Below, piece after piece: positions 1 to 13,130 of a stretch of 64,000 nt of DNA. Position 1 is the stretch's first letter. Each line of letters begins with the position of its first letter. The position numbers and the translations under genes were made by a program. This DNA is from Batillaria attramentaria (lineage: Eukaryota > Mollusca > Gastropoda > Batillariidae). The DNA lies in the NCBI GenBank assembly GCA_018292915.2, contig JACVVK020000228.1, positions 506,501-570,500 of the forward strand, written 5' to 3'. The notes below the pieces were generated by a model that made no database searches, was not told where the DNA came from, and saw nothing but the letters and a program-made list of their open reading frames with translations.

Positions 1-183
1 GTTGACGTACTTTGCTGGTTGGTTAAATAGAACCACTTGACTGTTTTTTTTTTTTTTTAAAGCTCATAACAATAAAAGTTTTAAAATGAACAACAGCAGT
101 TGTGGGAGTGTTTTGGAGGGTTTTTTCCCCATCCTTTGGATATCATTTTCAAAAGAAAGCACAAAATCTGAACCAAAACAAAA

Positions 184-185
<2 letters not shown>

Positions 186-259
<74 letters not shown>
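186..259. repeat. (CA)n then (GA)n
   Basis: Pure dinucleotide array; it produces spurious open frames. Confidence 0.97.
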
Positions 260-2500
260 TGCAAGGAGCAGCTCATTTGTTGCATCTCATCGCTTTCTGA
301 TTATGGATTTTAGAGCGGTCCGTGCCTGTGGTGGGAAGCGACGGAAGGATTTTACATCGCTGCTTGCGTTTCCTCTTCAGACTCCAATTTCCTTGTGAGG
401 ACTTCAAAGTTTTAACTTAACACTGTCAAGAAATATACAAATAAGCAAATACAGAAGCGATAAATTGGATTAAGCAAACATTGGAGTGCATTATGTGCTA
501 GTTTGTTTCATAACGCATGATATCGTATTTCAGGCAGTCGACAAATAATTATGCCTTTTATATGTCAGTGCGCTAAACACATTGCGTGACGAATGAATGA
601 AATGTCCCGCTGCCTTGATCTGCTGGCTCATGTTTCGTCACCTTGGCGCATCTGTCTTGTCGAGTGTACTCACGTGTAAATGGAGGCCAAATACGTCTGG
701 CCGTTAAAAAAAAACAACAACAACAACAACAAAACAAGTAAGAAGGGTATATTTCGATGCACTCCTGTGTTTGGTAGGGGGAAAGAGCGTCCTTGAGACA
801 AGTTCATTTAGAGTTCACTGTTTTGTTCTCTGCTCAAGTAGATTTGGTTCCTGCTCGTGTGGGTGTATGCCCTATATCCTATTCCCACCCATGTCTGTCA
901 CCTTTGCACACGCAGGAAATGTGTTACCCCTAAGAAACAGGAAATTATGAAAAGGGTGCTGCTGTTTGTAGTTGTTTTGATTGATTTTTTTAAAATCTAA
1001 TTACTATTTCACAGGACTATGTAGTTTGGACGAGCTATCATAATCCTTTTAATCGTTCAAAAGGGTTAAAGACAAAAAAAAAGGGTATTCAGCACAACAC
1101 ATGATTCATCAGTTTTACTTTTGGTATATCCTAAAGCACATACGTGAAATTGTCACACTGTTGTGATTAAAACTGAATGTGAAAATAACAAACACGTTGT
1201 ACACGCATACATTGCAAATGGTCCCCATCAACCTGTAAACTAAATATTTCCGAAAGAGCTACACAAAACCCACGTCACTAACCTAGAATTCACAATATCA
1301 ATACACTATGTTACGAAGGCGATATGCGAGGAGAAAATCTTATCGTGTGTGGATGTAATTTGTCTGTTTAATCCCTCTTTAACATTCCTAGATGGCTCCC
1401 AAAAAGAGTACAAAATACCAGGTGATTAACCAGAATAGTGTGGGATTACCCTAACAGGGCCTCCCGCAGTTTGGTCTTACCGTCAAAGCTAATGGAATCG
1501 GACATAAACCTAGATCTTGCCTACAGATATGTTTATCAGTCACCCACATTTCTACAGTCAGGAGAACACACAAAAGTTTCTCAAAGCAACTGCGCTGGCA
1601 GCGGCGCCCATTACTTACAAAAACAGGATAAACATGGCGACAGTAAATAGCCATTAACGACCAGTTTTATGACATCTTCAAATCCTGTCATAGAAAACCG
1701 TTACAAAGTAAAATGTAGATATGACGTAAAGATTATTTGACGTTTGTAAACATTCAGGTCGTAACTGTGCTGGTACAATATTTAGCTTGCAATATTCTAT
1801 GTAAGATGGAAAGATGTTAGGGCGCGCATACAGGTGCACTTTATGTACGTGCTTCTCGGCATTGCCATTCACTCGACTGTGCGACAATCTGAAATACGAG
1901 ACAGAACGGGAAATAAAATATATAGTTATAAGGGTTTACACTGTACGCATATGCTCGTGAAGGAAAGCCTTGTTAAGTGGTTTGGGGGTGACCGGCAGAT
2001 GTTTGTTCGTCTGTGCGGTTTCAAATAGTAGATACCGGCAAGTTTAAAAAAAAAAAAAACTTTCTGTAATAACTATTTTTTTTTTTTTTTTTTTTTTTGG
2101 GGGGGGGGGGGGTGTTGCAATATTGCTCGTGATCAAATGAAATGTTCTCGTGCCCAGATTTAATATTCACAATACCGCCTTCAACACCCATTTTAAAATT
2201 TCTTCCGGGATATTAGATATCTCTCAGCTTTTAATTAACACAAATATTTCAGTCGTATTTTGAGTAAAACGTTCGATCAGTTATTTAGAATATTTTTAAC
2301 GTCCATAAAACCCCGGACTTTAGTAGTATTGACACAGATGTTTTCATCGTTGTTTGAGTGTCTTGTCTATTAACACATTTTTTTTTTTTTTTGTCGTGTT
2401 TTGACTGAAACTTTCAGCCAGCTGCTGAGAACTTTCTAGAAACCAGAAACGACACAAATACCATCATCTGCAGAACGGCGTAAGTGCTTATGAAAGCCAT
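260..2500. other. No gene seen
   Basis: Unique-looking AT-rich sequence with a poly-T/poly-G junction at 2079-2112 and short A/T runs. Open frames (e.g. 1438-1650) look like chance. Confidence 0.5.
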
Positions 2501-2519
2501 GGTGCTTAGTTTCGTTTTC

Positions 2520-2720
2520 CAGACGTCGTTAGTGACATGGCTTGACCAGTTACAGTCATCCTTGAGAAAAGGGCCCCTGTGTCAAACAGAGTTAAGCTGG
2601 CGTTGGGTTCAGTGAATGGGTCGTAGTGTAGTGGGAGTATTAGTGCAGCAGTGTCAACCGCTGACGCATAGATGTACAAAAGGCCGGGTAGACATATAAC
2701 ACACGTGTGTATGCACACAC
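2520..2720. repeat. Inverted dispersed repeat, left copy
   Basis: Shares TTAGTGCAGCAGTGTCAA, AAAAGGCC and GTAGACATATAACACA in order with the reverse complement of 5768-5930; both adjoin a CA/GT array. Confidence 0.6.
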
Positions 2721-2731
2721 ACACACACACA

Positions 2732-2802
<71 letters not shown>

Positions 2803-2807
2803 CACGC

Positions 2808-2867
<60 letters not shown>

Positions 2868-2871
2868 ACGC

Positions 2872-2934
<63 letters not shown>

Positions 2935-2960
2935 CACACACAGAGCACACACACACAAAG
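2714..2960. repeat. (CA)n in three blocks separated by GCACG/AGCAC spacers
   Basis: CA tracts at about 2714-2798, 2815-2867 and 2877-2931, split by repeated CACGCACAGCACAC spacers; the spacers were probably duplicated with the array. Confidence 0.95.
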
Positions 2961-3031
2961 CACACATGCATACGACTTTCCCAAAACTGAGAATACAACA
3001 AACGGTTCTATTGCCAAAACCGGTACCGGAG

Positions 3032-3033
<2 letters not shown>

Positions 3034-3062
<29 letters not shown>

Positions 3063-3117
3063 CGTCGTCGTCGTCGTCGTCGTGTTTGTTTGTTTGTTTG
3101 TTTGTTTGTTTGTTTGT
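3034..3117. repeat. (GTT)n (GTC)n (GTTT)n compound array
   Basis: Three motifs in succession directly before the SINE-III head. Confidence 0.95.
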
Positions 3118-3120
3118 TAC

Positions 3121-3519
3121 GGGGCGATCGGTGGTCTAGTGGTTAAGAGACTTGTCACCAATGCGAGAGGTCAGGGGTTCGAGTCCCACTCGGGGCAAAG
3201 AATTTTTCCTTCTCGTATGTGGCACCGTTCATTCGGGCCGATCGTCGGGGGTTCTCTCCGGGTACTCCGGCTTCCTCCTCCTCTGCTTTGGAAATGTTCA
3301 GCCCACAAAATTTGAAAAATACATGCAATTCTAAATTCCGAAATTTAAATAGCTGAGCTGACCCTTCGCACCACGTGATTGTAATGTGTTTATGACCAGT
3401 GTGAGAGAGAATGCGTGTGCTTCACGTGAGCGTGCGTGTTGGGTTCAGTTCGCGGCGCTTTGAGCCGATTCATGAAATTGGGTAAAGCGCCTATACAATA
3501 CTTATTATTATTATTATTG
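3121..3519 (+). mobile_element. SINE-III, tRNA-derived, full-length, (ATT)n tail
   Basis: Head with A-box-like TGGTCTAGTGGTTAAGAG and B box GGTTCGAGTCC, a long body containing CCGAAATTTAAATAGC and GTTCAGTTCGCGGCGC, and a tail of ATT repeats. Parts recur at 37403-37612, 42998-43180, 62230-62527 and 62881-62920. Confidence 0.82.
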
Positions 3520-3892
3520 TTTGTTTGTTTGTTTGTTATACCTGTTGTTCTTTGTGGGGTTTTCTGTGGTGAGAGTGGCTTGGAGGATGACAGCAGTGAA
3601 CAATCAATGAATCCATGAGTTGATATGAGTTTACTTGTACCAGTGAATTTCCCTTTTGATTTCAGACTTCAGACTGCGTTCAGCTAGGACTTACACCTTA
3701 GTGACGAATACGTGGAGTGTCTTGTTTGATCTAATGTCGGATTATCTCCGGTGTGTTAAACTTAGAACGTTAAACTTTTGAACGTCCTTATGCCATGTTT
3801 CATCCCACTAAACTTTTCAACTTTTCAGAACAGTAGGTAATAGGAAGATAACAGACAATAATGAAGAAAAGACTTGAGTTTTGTTGTTAAAT

Positions 3893-3896
3893 CTCT

Positions 3897-3973
<77 letters not shown>

Positions 3974-3988
3974 AGAAGAGAGAGAGAG

Positions 3989-4055
<67 letters not shown>
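3893..4055. repeat. (CT/GT)n (GA)n (GT)n compound array
   Basis: Two long GT arrays separated by GAGAGAAGAGAGAG. Confidence 0.96.
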
Positions 4056-4059
4056 CACA

Positions 4060-5700
4060 GTTGCTTTGTCTATTTTCATGCCATTTTATATTCATTTTAT
4101 CTTATTTTTCTTAACTTTGTATGCTTGCAGCTCGCAGAGTATAAGCACTATATCAATGTCCTGCACTTTCCGGACCCGCCCTTCGGATCATCCCGAATGA
4201 CATCTGTCGTTAAACCTGCAAAACCGCGCGGCACAAAATCTCTTTCATCTGACAGACAGTCGAACGGAATCCGATGAAACTGTCAGCAAATCTATCGAAT
4301 ATGTATCTTTGTTGCAGTTTTGTTTTTCGCCACACAACGCATAAAACATTAAAATGTGAAATGTCCATGGTGACAAAAATTATTTTCGCATCGATTAAGA
4401 AAGCCAGATATGCGTCAGCGATAATGTTTTGTCTTATCTCCGAGATCAAAGAACCTTTGCTTGTCATTTTTTCAGATCTGCGTAAATTAAGAATAAAACC
4501 AAATAACCAAGCAGTACGATTTCACTGGTCTCCTATTTAAACCTCCCAAACCGGACGTTACTTTGAAGGATTTTCGTGTAGTTTGTGGTTTCTAGTGCAG
4601 AGTAGGACAATCTAATATTGACATCTTTCTTATTAAAGGGTTTTGCCAATGACAACAATAACAAGGAAGACAACGCCGCCATTTGAGACGACAGCTACGT
4701 TAATACCGTTTAGGTTAGCGTGATGACTGGAACAACAACGAGATGGCGATGATTGTAATCAATACAGTGACTATGACAAAGACGGGGATGGCGACAGTGA
4801 CAACAACAATGATAATGAAGACGACGTCGGCGATGACGATAATGATGAAGGCGGTGTTGGTGGTGTTGGTGGTGGTGACGACGACGACGACGATGACGAC
4901 GATCCTGAAATGATGATAATCATGATAGTGGTGTCAGTGGTAGTGTTGGTGACGTCAAAGAGGCGGAGTTGGCGATTGTGACAGCGGCGACATTAAAAGC
5001 TGCGATCATGATAACAAAGTTTACCATGATTAGAGCACTACACTGAGTTTTACGGCTGCTACGAAAAACTCACAAGGTAGGCAACGTTCAGGTGCTTCCA
5101 ATATCAATTTGTATTGGCCTCTTAGCTATGGCTGATACCATCCAGAAGAAACTGTACCCGCCATCCGGGCAAATTTTATGATGCTCTACCAGGGGTATAT
5201 AAGATAATGTTACCCTTTTATGTGTATAGAGTTTTCAAAGATCGCGAGCCTCCCACGTTCTGTGCGGTTTAAGTGCCCTGAAACGATTCACTTGAGCAAC
5301 CTTTATGAGACCTAGACCCCTTCAACGTTTCATTATACAGAGACCCTGAGTGCACTTGCGCTAAAAGGGTGTCCCGAAACTGTTTTTAATGGTGATGTTA
5401 TCGAACAAACTCTCCTTTCAAAAGATGATCTATAAATTTTGTTCGTGTCAACATCACCCTTTCAGCGTTGAATAATTAAATTAATTTTGTAAGTTGGAGC
5501 ATTCAGTTTGCGGTGTTGCACCTTCGCTTCACAAGTAACTCGGTTTCAGGCTCAATATCAGCGCACCTGATGGGTTCATATTAGCTCACCTGATGGCTTA
5601 TCCATACATTGAAGACACCTGTACAAGCTTAAACAGTCTGGCCTACGTCTTCTCATTTCCGCAAGTCGTCCTTAGTAAATACAGGCGCCTTTTTCATTGT
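4060..5700. other. No gene seen; GATGAC-rich segment
   Basis: 4640-5000 is rich in GAC/GAT triplets (ACGACGACGACGATGACGAC near 4880) without a start-bounded frame. The rest shows nothing recognisable. Confidence 0.5.
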
Positions 5701-5717
5701 GTTTGGAGATGATGTGT

Positions 5718-5719
<2 letters not shown>

Positions 5720-5768
<49 letters not shown>
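5720..5768. repeat. (GT)n array
   Basis: Pure GT, about 24 units. Confidence 0.95.
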
Positions 5769-5769
<1 letters not shown>

Positions 5770-5930
5770 CATGTACGCGCATGTGTTATGCGTCTACCTG
5801 GCCTTTTGAAAGAATTTTCGTGAGCGTTTGACACTGCTGCACTAACACGCCGAATACACTACGACATATTATGCACTTCGCCCGACACAAGCTCAACTCT
5901 GTGTGTCAGAAGGAAAAGTTAGTTCTCAGT
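5768..5930. repeat. Inverted dispersed repeat, right copy
   Basis: Reverse complement of part of 2520-2720 at moderate identity, adjoining (GT)n at 5720-5768. Confidence 0.6.
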
Positions 5931-6359
5931 ATGTTGTCCCTGCATGGTCCGTTGTCCGTTGCCCATTTCAAACAGAATGTTGATGATGGCGTCAGCTATG
6001 ACGAATAGGTGAATGAAGCCGATAACAATAATGTAATTAGCCCAGTCTATACACCGACACTACAATTATATGTCTGGCGCCCGCTGCATGGACCCCGTGG
6101 TGACAGTGCTCCATGTGGGCCAGATGATGTTATATTTAGGGGAAGTGTTATCTGGATATTGTACTTTACTTTGACATCACTTTCAGCGGGTTGCTCAGAA
6201 AACTCGACAGGAGACACGTTGGAAAGGTAGATGAAACGCAAACAAACTATTGCGATGATAGTCGTAGCTCTAGTAGAATGGATTAACTAATGACAAGGAG
6301 ATTAATACGTTACTGGTTAACATTATTATTCGCTGTAGATGCTGAAGCGCCGTTACAAA

Positions 6360-6720
6360 TCCCCTGATGCGCATGGGGTTGGTTTGGAATTTTTACTTAC
6401 CAAAACGAGTCAACATTTACATGCAGACGCGTTTACGGCGCATCTATCCCATTCGTTTACACAAAGGTGGGTGGATGGGTGTTTGGGAGTTTAACGTCCT
6501 TTACCTTTGCCACGTGGGGGTGATATCAAAGACGGGTCAACGAGAAAAAGCCAGCACAAATATTTGGCCCCAGCCGGGATTCGATCGTGTACACAAGCAG
6601 ACATAAATATCAAGTGTGTGCGTTAATAATCCCATTCCATTTTTGATGTGCCGTGAAATGGAAAACAAGTACATGCCATCCATGCAGGAGGGAAAGAAAA
6701 GAAATGTGTGGCGGTGTACT
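6360..6720 (+). mobile_element. SINE-IV-like body interrupted by SINE-I
   Basis: Shares CGTTTACGGCGC, GTTTACAC and AATCCCATTCC-type segments with 34430-34530 in the same order, split by SINE-I at 6467-6587. Confidence 0.55.
6467..6587 (-). mobile_element. SINE-I, partial, inserted in a SINE-IV-like element
   Basis: Reversed tail and body (TTTAACGTCC, GGTGATATCAAAGACGGG) up to CAGCCGGGATTCGATC; most of the tRNA-like head is gone. Flanks CGTTTACACAAAG and CGTGTACACAAG look like a slightly diverged target duplication. Confidence 0.7.
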
Positions 6721-6829
6721 TATAAATATAGTGATTTGTTTCTCCCTGGCGTAGCGGCCCGAATTTCGCTTGATAATAAAATTAAAAAAATGAATCACAT
6801 TAATTTTCTACTGCGCCTTTCTTGACAAT

Positions 6830-7730
6830 CAACTCACCGCTCATTCACACATCACTCACTCGCACATAAAACACATCCTTACACAGCACGTACTACGTTA
6901 CATGAATCAATAGAGCGCCAGCTGGAACGGGTAGGTTTTAGGATGTAGGTTTTAATTTGAAGAAGTTAACTTACACTTACTATGAAAATCAGTATTGGGA
7001 CAGAAAGAAGTACAAATACAAAATACAAATTACACATAAGAACGGAGACTTTGGCGAAGACTCTGAAGACGATGAGGACGACGACGGTGAAGATGTTAAA
7101 GAGGGCACGTATACAAAAATGTAAACATGTTCTACCTGTCTATATTCACTTAGGATTAGTCTTTCCGTAAGAGTACATCAGTCGCAGTAACCTAGAATCA
7201 CCCACCGTATAACTACACATCAGTGGCTGTTAGGCAGAAATGTGAGGACTGCTCTCTGGGGGGATTAACGTGACAAGACAGATTAAACGTAATTACTGCG
7301 TAAACAAAACAACTCATTTGTCATCATGTCGGGGTGGGTAACGCAAGTAGCGGGTAGGACTGCTCCTATTACACGGGTCGCTGGTTTTAGCCCTCCCTGG
7401 GCTTGGCAAAAACATACTCTGCCGTCTTGAACTGTATTGTGCTTTTCGTGCGTGTGGAATCTTTTCAAGCTAGGCGGACGTGACGGGTATCAAATGTTTG
7501 TGAGAATCGGCAATACATTGTGAAACTAAAATGGACGCCTAAGGATAAGGAAACAGAATAGAGCAGTGAGCGTAATATTTCAATGGAGTATTGACATCTT
7601 GGGAACAACTGTGCAAATAATGCGTGATATATTTGTGCAGCTGCTCCCGTTTTGGTGATAAAATGCACAATGAAGCAGCAACACATGCAACATAAATCGT
7701 GCATGCACGTAAGCTCTGTCGTAATCGGAT
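6830..7730. other. No gene seen
   Basis: Unique sequence with no domain in any frame. Confidence 0.5.
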
Positions 7731-7732
7731 GG

Positions 7733-7860
<128 letters not shown>

Positions 7861-8045
7861 TCTCAATGTGATTAACCGTATTTTATTTCTACACCATCTG
7901 TCAGGCAAAATAACATCAGGGAGGGGATTCTCAGGTCGCGCGGCTTTGATAACAATAACGCTTCAGCATTCACATTAATACATGCCATGCATTTTCCATG
8001 ACGTGTGTGAAACTGCGTTCAGAAAGACCATCAACCCCGACCGAG

Positions 8046-8182
8046 ACAAAACAAAACAAAGCACAATAAAACAAACCCAAATCAAACCAAACCAAACCGA
8101 ACCGAACCGAAACGAAACGAGACGAGACGAGACGAGACGAGACGAGACAAAACAAAACAAAACAAAACAAAACAAAACAAGC
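8046..8182. repeat. Pentanucleotide array whose unit changes along its length
   Basis: AAACA-type units pass to ACCAA, ACCGA, ACGAA, AGACG and back to AAACA, each changed by one base from the last. Confidence 0.9.
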
Positions 8183-8752
8183 AAACAAACAAAACATAAA
8201 AACAAATCACAGAAATCTAGAAGATATAATGACTGTGTACAGTCGGCTGTAAGACCCTGAACCCTAACTGGCTCCCACTTTACACAAACTTTTTTTTTTT
8301 TTTTTTTTTTTTTGTGCGCGTCTTTCAGACTCTTTGTGTGGTGGACAAAAGACGTTAAATCGCCTATCTACCTCAACCCAAGCCCCATTCCTGTGTAACA
8401 AGCAGGATATACCCCCCCCCACCCCCTCTAGCTTCAAATCCTGCTTTAAAGCTGGATGTACTCCTTCTAGTCTAAGCCACATATACTCCACCGTCACATG
8501 CAAGACTTACTCCCAAGCTGGAAACACTCCACTAATGAAACAAAGCGTTAGTCTGTATGTGCGAACGAAGGTCTGAACTTTGTTTTTCAACGGAAAAGAT
8601 TCAGCCATACAATGGTTAATAATTATTTGTTTAATCTGCCGTTGCTACAAAAGAGAAGAACTACTGGCAAAAAGCAAGGAAAAACATACTACACTGAGCA
8701 ACCAAAAAAAAAAATAATAATAACAATGCAAAACCAGAAACAAAATGCAAAG

Positions 8753-8754
<2 letters not shown>

Positions 8755-8825
<71 letters not shown>

Positions 8826-8852
8826 GCACGCACGCACGCACGCACGCACACA
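8755..8852. repeat. (CA)n (CG)n (CACG)n array
   Basis: Alternating purine-pyrimidine throughout, with a pure CG stretch at 8811-8827; strong Z-DNA potential. Confidence 0.95.
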
Positions 8853-9039
8853 CAATCTACAATAGAAGTTACTTAGACCGCATACAGTTATAATACATTG
8901 AAGCCGTTAAAGAGATCGTATAGGATCAGTATATAATCGGACAGTAAAGAGAGGGAGCATTAAAATGTATGGATGAGATTTACATAATATAGGAAGTGAC
9001 TAGGAAGTAGCTTAGGGGTACATGGAGACGAGGAAATTT

Positions 9040-9300
9040 GGTCTAGTGGTTAAGGTATCCCACTTCGGATCCTGAGCTGCCCGGTTCGAATCCCTGGTGG
9101 GCAGGAATTTAAATGGATTTTTCCTTTTCCAAATGGAGTCAAAATCACGCACGCCCTCGTGTACACACGCACGCACAAATATCAAGTGTGCACGCAATTT
9201 AACATCCCAAGTCCATCTTACGAAGAAGATTAGGTTGTGCTGGGTCGGTGGCGTGGTAAACAGAAATACTGTCGCACGCACCAGAGTGAATAGTAGGGTG
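9040..9300 (+). mobile_element. SINE-IV, tRNA-derived
   Basis: Head with GGTCTAGTGGTTAAGG and B box GGTTCGAATCC, then a body with GTGTACACACGCACG and ATCCCAAGTCCATC. Related pieces: 6360-6720, 12950-13010 (reversed head) and 34160-34800. Confidence 0.65.
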
Positions 9301-9309
9301 TAGGTTTGC

Positions 9310-11190
9310 AAATAAAGTAGCGCTTAGCCGAAGCAGGCTTTCACTGCTTCGTCCTCCAGTCCAGCGGCGCCATAAGCATTTCAGGAGACATGGATATGTG
9401 CGCCGAGGAGAAGTCTACCATACCACAGCATACCATACGGCGGGACGTGCCCCTAAGTATATAGAGCTGGGACGTACCCCCACCCACCCCGTGTTACACC
9501 GGCCCAACTCACACCTCACATCCTCACAAAAACAGATAATCCGACAAACAGAAGGAAGAGAAAGACACGCAGACAAACTCTCCACACAGCATCTTGTAAC
9601 CAGAATGCGAGTAAACATACTTCAGACACCTTGCAAAACCACCGCTTCAAATTCAAAATCTTTATTATCCCAAAATTAATGGGAAATTCGGTTGTGGCGG
9701 ACAAATAACGAACAACCAGACAATAAATGCAACTAAACACGAAAGACACGTAGACTGATATTTAACACACTTTAAAAGTAGATACAGATTTCAATTAAGT
9801 ATCACCTAAATTACTTCTTAATATTAATATTGTGCACCATTTAAAACAACTATCAAATTACATTAAATATACATCATCATGTTAATACACTATCACCTAT
9901 CCACCAAACCCGGTTCATATAATCACAGTAAAATTTGACATTCACTGAATATTCATTGAATAATACTAGCGTTAGTGCATGAATGAACATACAAGTCCTG
10001 TGCCCATTGATACGAACTGAGTGGATGCTGTCAGTCTAAGCATGCACCATAAACACTAAAGGGGCCCGATATGCCTGCCGCTACACAAACGTGACGATCG
10101 ACTGAGGAGTTGTTGTATGGTTGCTGCTTGTTTAGAGACACATCTACCGACAACATGGCAAAAAGACAGTAAGTCCATGATGTCATTTGAGGGGAAAAGG
10201 GGTGATTTCATGATGAAAGACAATGACGTAATAATTTTTTTCCACAAAATGACGTCATGGAATTACCGTGTTTTCCACTGCAGGGCAGAATTATTAGCGA
10301 CAACTTCACCCGGCAAGCCCCGAGGCCAAAACCCCGCCACTTTTCTCTGCCGTATGACGGCAAAACACAGTAAATCAATGACGTCACATGTTTTAGATGA
10401 AAGAGATTGTGGTCTGTTTCCTCAAAAGGGCGTCACTGGACTTGCTGCTTTCTTCCTATGTTTTCAGCCATACAGAACAACACGTGCGTCCCTCGTTTTG
10501 GTGACTGGCAAGAAAGTTTGCCAGACAATGCCAGTGTTGTGCTCTTTATACGTCGGCACGCGACTGTAGTGGAGTGTAGTGGTCTTTATCTATCCTAAGA
10601 AATCGAGCTTAAAGTTTGACATTTAATGATACAGCTAACTTAAGTTTGAGAACAGTTGCCCTTCTGAGCGCGCCTAAACCCTATGAACAGCGTGTCTATA
10701 GATCAATACACGCGGCCGTCTGCAAGCTGTGCGAGCTAGAATTCAAACTCAGCGATTGCCCTCAACGCTAGCTGACTCCTCGATATTCGCGTCGCGTAAA
10801 GCTTTCTTTTAGCTCTGTGCCGGCCTGTGAGAAGTTGGCACATCAGGTGTCTATAAGTAGTATGAAGTAAGACTGCCGACCGAGCTTAGATCGGACGGTT
10901 TGTGTGCTGAGGCTTCTTGAAGACTGACCTTTGACATGGCGCCACTTAGACAGTGTACTGGCCGGCATAGCCTTATCACAAGCCAAGGGCAAAACGTACA
11001 GCAAAAACCGAGGCGTCTGCTGTTGTTTTTGCGGTCACTGGCTGTGTAGGAGAGCTGCGGGCCGTTTCAACTCTCGTTCGCAGAACCAGCAGGCGGCAGT
11101 GTATCGCATACAGAGCTCTACACGTCATTGATGCAGGCTGTTTCAGGCGTTAATCACCTAGAAATCATTGACCAGATCAAAAGTTGTCAA
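9310..11190. other. No gene recognised; local duplicate near 10150 and 10350
   Basis: GGCAAAA.CA.AGTAA.TC.ATGA.GTCA occurs twice (about 10156 and 10358), with TGACGTCA-like sites at 10250 and 10379. A 150-residue plus frame here has no recognisable domain. Confidence 0.4.
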
Positions 11191-11198
11191 CCCCGCCC

Positions 11199-11202
11199 CC
11201 CC

Positions 11203-11250
<48 letters not shown>
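11199..11250. repeat. Poly-C and (CT)n
   Basis: A C run followed by a CT array, adjoining the SINE-I-like copy. Confidence 0.95.
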
Positions 11251-11256
<6 letters not shown>

Positions 11257-11257
<1 letters not shown>

Positions 11258-11370
11258 CGGGTCGGTTGAGCAGTAGAGCACTGGACTTTCGGTGCTTTGG
11301 TCGTGAGTTCGATTCCTGGCGGTGGTGGAAAAAGACGTTAAACTCTAAAACACCCACCCATCCTGTCTGT
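11257..11370 (+). mobile_element. SINE-I-like, internally deleted
   Basis: tRNA-like head (GTCGTGAGTTCGATTCC) joined directly to the tail GTGGAAAAAGACGTTAAAC; the middle is missing. Sits between two CT arrays. Confidence 0.65.
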
Positions 11371-11405
11371 CTGTCTGTCTGTCTGTCTGTCTGCCTGCCT
11401 GCCTG

Positions 11406-11474
<69 letters not shown>
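11364..11474. repeat. (CTGT)n (CTGC)n (CT)n array
   Basis: Tetranucleotides that pass into CT, after the tail of SINE-I-like 11257-11370. Confidence 0.95.
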
Positions 11475-11477
<3 letters not shown>

Positions 11478-12277
11478 CTAAGGCAGCCATTCTCTGTTCT
11501 TAGCGCTCTTTTCTTCAGTTCGGCGCGGCCGCAAGTGTGGACGAAGTAACAGACTCTGCGTGCCTCAAGAATGGCTGGCTGGCTCATAGCTTACTATGAC
11601 AAAGGGACATAAGAAGGAAGCTAGGGATCTGTGAAAATTGTCAAGAACTAGGGAGTTGCTTCCCATTCAACTGCCTGAATGCAACCACTTTTATTGCACC
11701 TATCTTTTATTGCGAATAGCGATGTATTTATACACAAAGGTGACGTTTGGAACACAGCGTGTTTCACAGCGCGTGATCGTGTCAAGATTCACCCACAGAC
11801 TGAGAAGCATCACGTGGCGGGGGTATATTCCATTATTTTTGCCAAAAATTTTGTGCTATGCTCTGTAGGTACTGGTGACAGTAACAAGAAGGGACACAAC
11901 CAGTACGGTGAGCGGTACAGAAGGCGGGTTGCCTCCCTTGTAATTAATCGCTGCTGATTATTTAAAACAACAACAGCAACAACAAAAACCCCACGTTTTG
12001 CTGTTGTTGTTGTTGTTGTGTTGTTTTGTTTTGTTTTTACACACACACGTTTTCAAACGCAGTCTTCCTCAGATTTTCCAAATCGTATTTCATATGGTTC
12101 GAAAGATAATTATAAGCACTTTTATGGAAAAAAAAAAAAACCTACGTTTAAATGAAACGCTACGCAAGTACAAACGAGTTAATGCCAAGGAGCAAAGACA
12201 CGTGGCATGACGAAACACAACCAGGGAATGTTTGCACAAAACGTTCTTGTGCTTAAAAAAGGGTTCTGATATCAGGT

Positions 12278-12322
12278 ATGTATGTATGTATGTATGTATG
12301 TATGTATGTATGTATGTATGTA
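12278..12322. repeat. (TATG)n array
   Basis: About 11 units. A (GTT)n array follows at 12499-12540. Confidence 0.95.
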
Positions 12323-12499
12323 TTTGTCTGGACAACTGTACGTGTACACCTTTCACGTGCGTTTGTCCGTTTGCTTATACTTGGAATTAACCGAATTTTG
12401 CCGCTTTTTCTGCATTTTAGCCCATCAGTCATAAATACGTGAGAAAGGTACAAATGTTTTGTAAATATTCGATCAAAGCAAAATAAACCATTACCCTGT

Positions 12500-12538
<39 letters not shown>

Positions 12539-13130
12539 GTTCGTTTGTTTCTTGGTTGGTTGGTTTCTTTTTGTAATTTATAGACCACTCAGGAAAAAAA
12601 TGACATGACAATGAAGCATTTTTCGAAGACGTCCACTCAAATGAAATTAATGGTGTTTGAAGAACAACACGAAATACATACACGCCACACCAGGAACAGT
12701 TTCTCTGTTAATGTTGTCTTAGGTCCACAGCCATCTGGAAAAACAGGCCTTCGCGCCTATAAACTCCATAACACTTACACCCTTTTCCGCATGACAGTGA
12801 AGGTGTTTGTCTTACATTTACGGGGTATCTGAGCATCTGGTCAATAAATGTCAACATTCAAGGCACAATAGAACGCCAAACTGCAATTCAGGATAAACGA
12901 TTGCAAAAGGATTCATACTATTTCAAGAGGTCTACATACAAATCTTCGCATCAGGAGATTCAAACGCGGAGCCGCAGACCGGTCACCTCAACCACTAGGC
13001 CAAATCCACTTTGGCTAAACTACACAGATCCTGTATATTCCTATTAAACATAGCGCTCCACAGGACACCCTAGAAATGATTTAGAAATGATGGAGAGGAA
13101 GATAGAAATAAAGAAACAGAAAAAAGAAAA

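Noticed and set aside
2506..3315. Long open frames of alternating His-Thr or Cys-Val
   Set aside because: Translations of CA/GT microsatellites; the same holds for similar frames at 3817, 7465, 19048, 31761, 39592, 59730 and 62845.
10117..10569. 150-residue plus-strand frame
   Set aside because: No recognisable domain, an internal DNA-level duplication, and no splice context; kept as non-coding.
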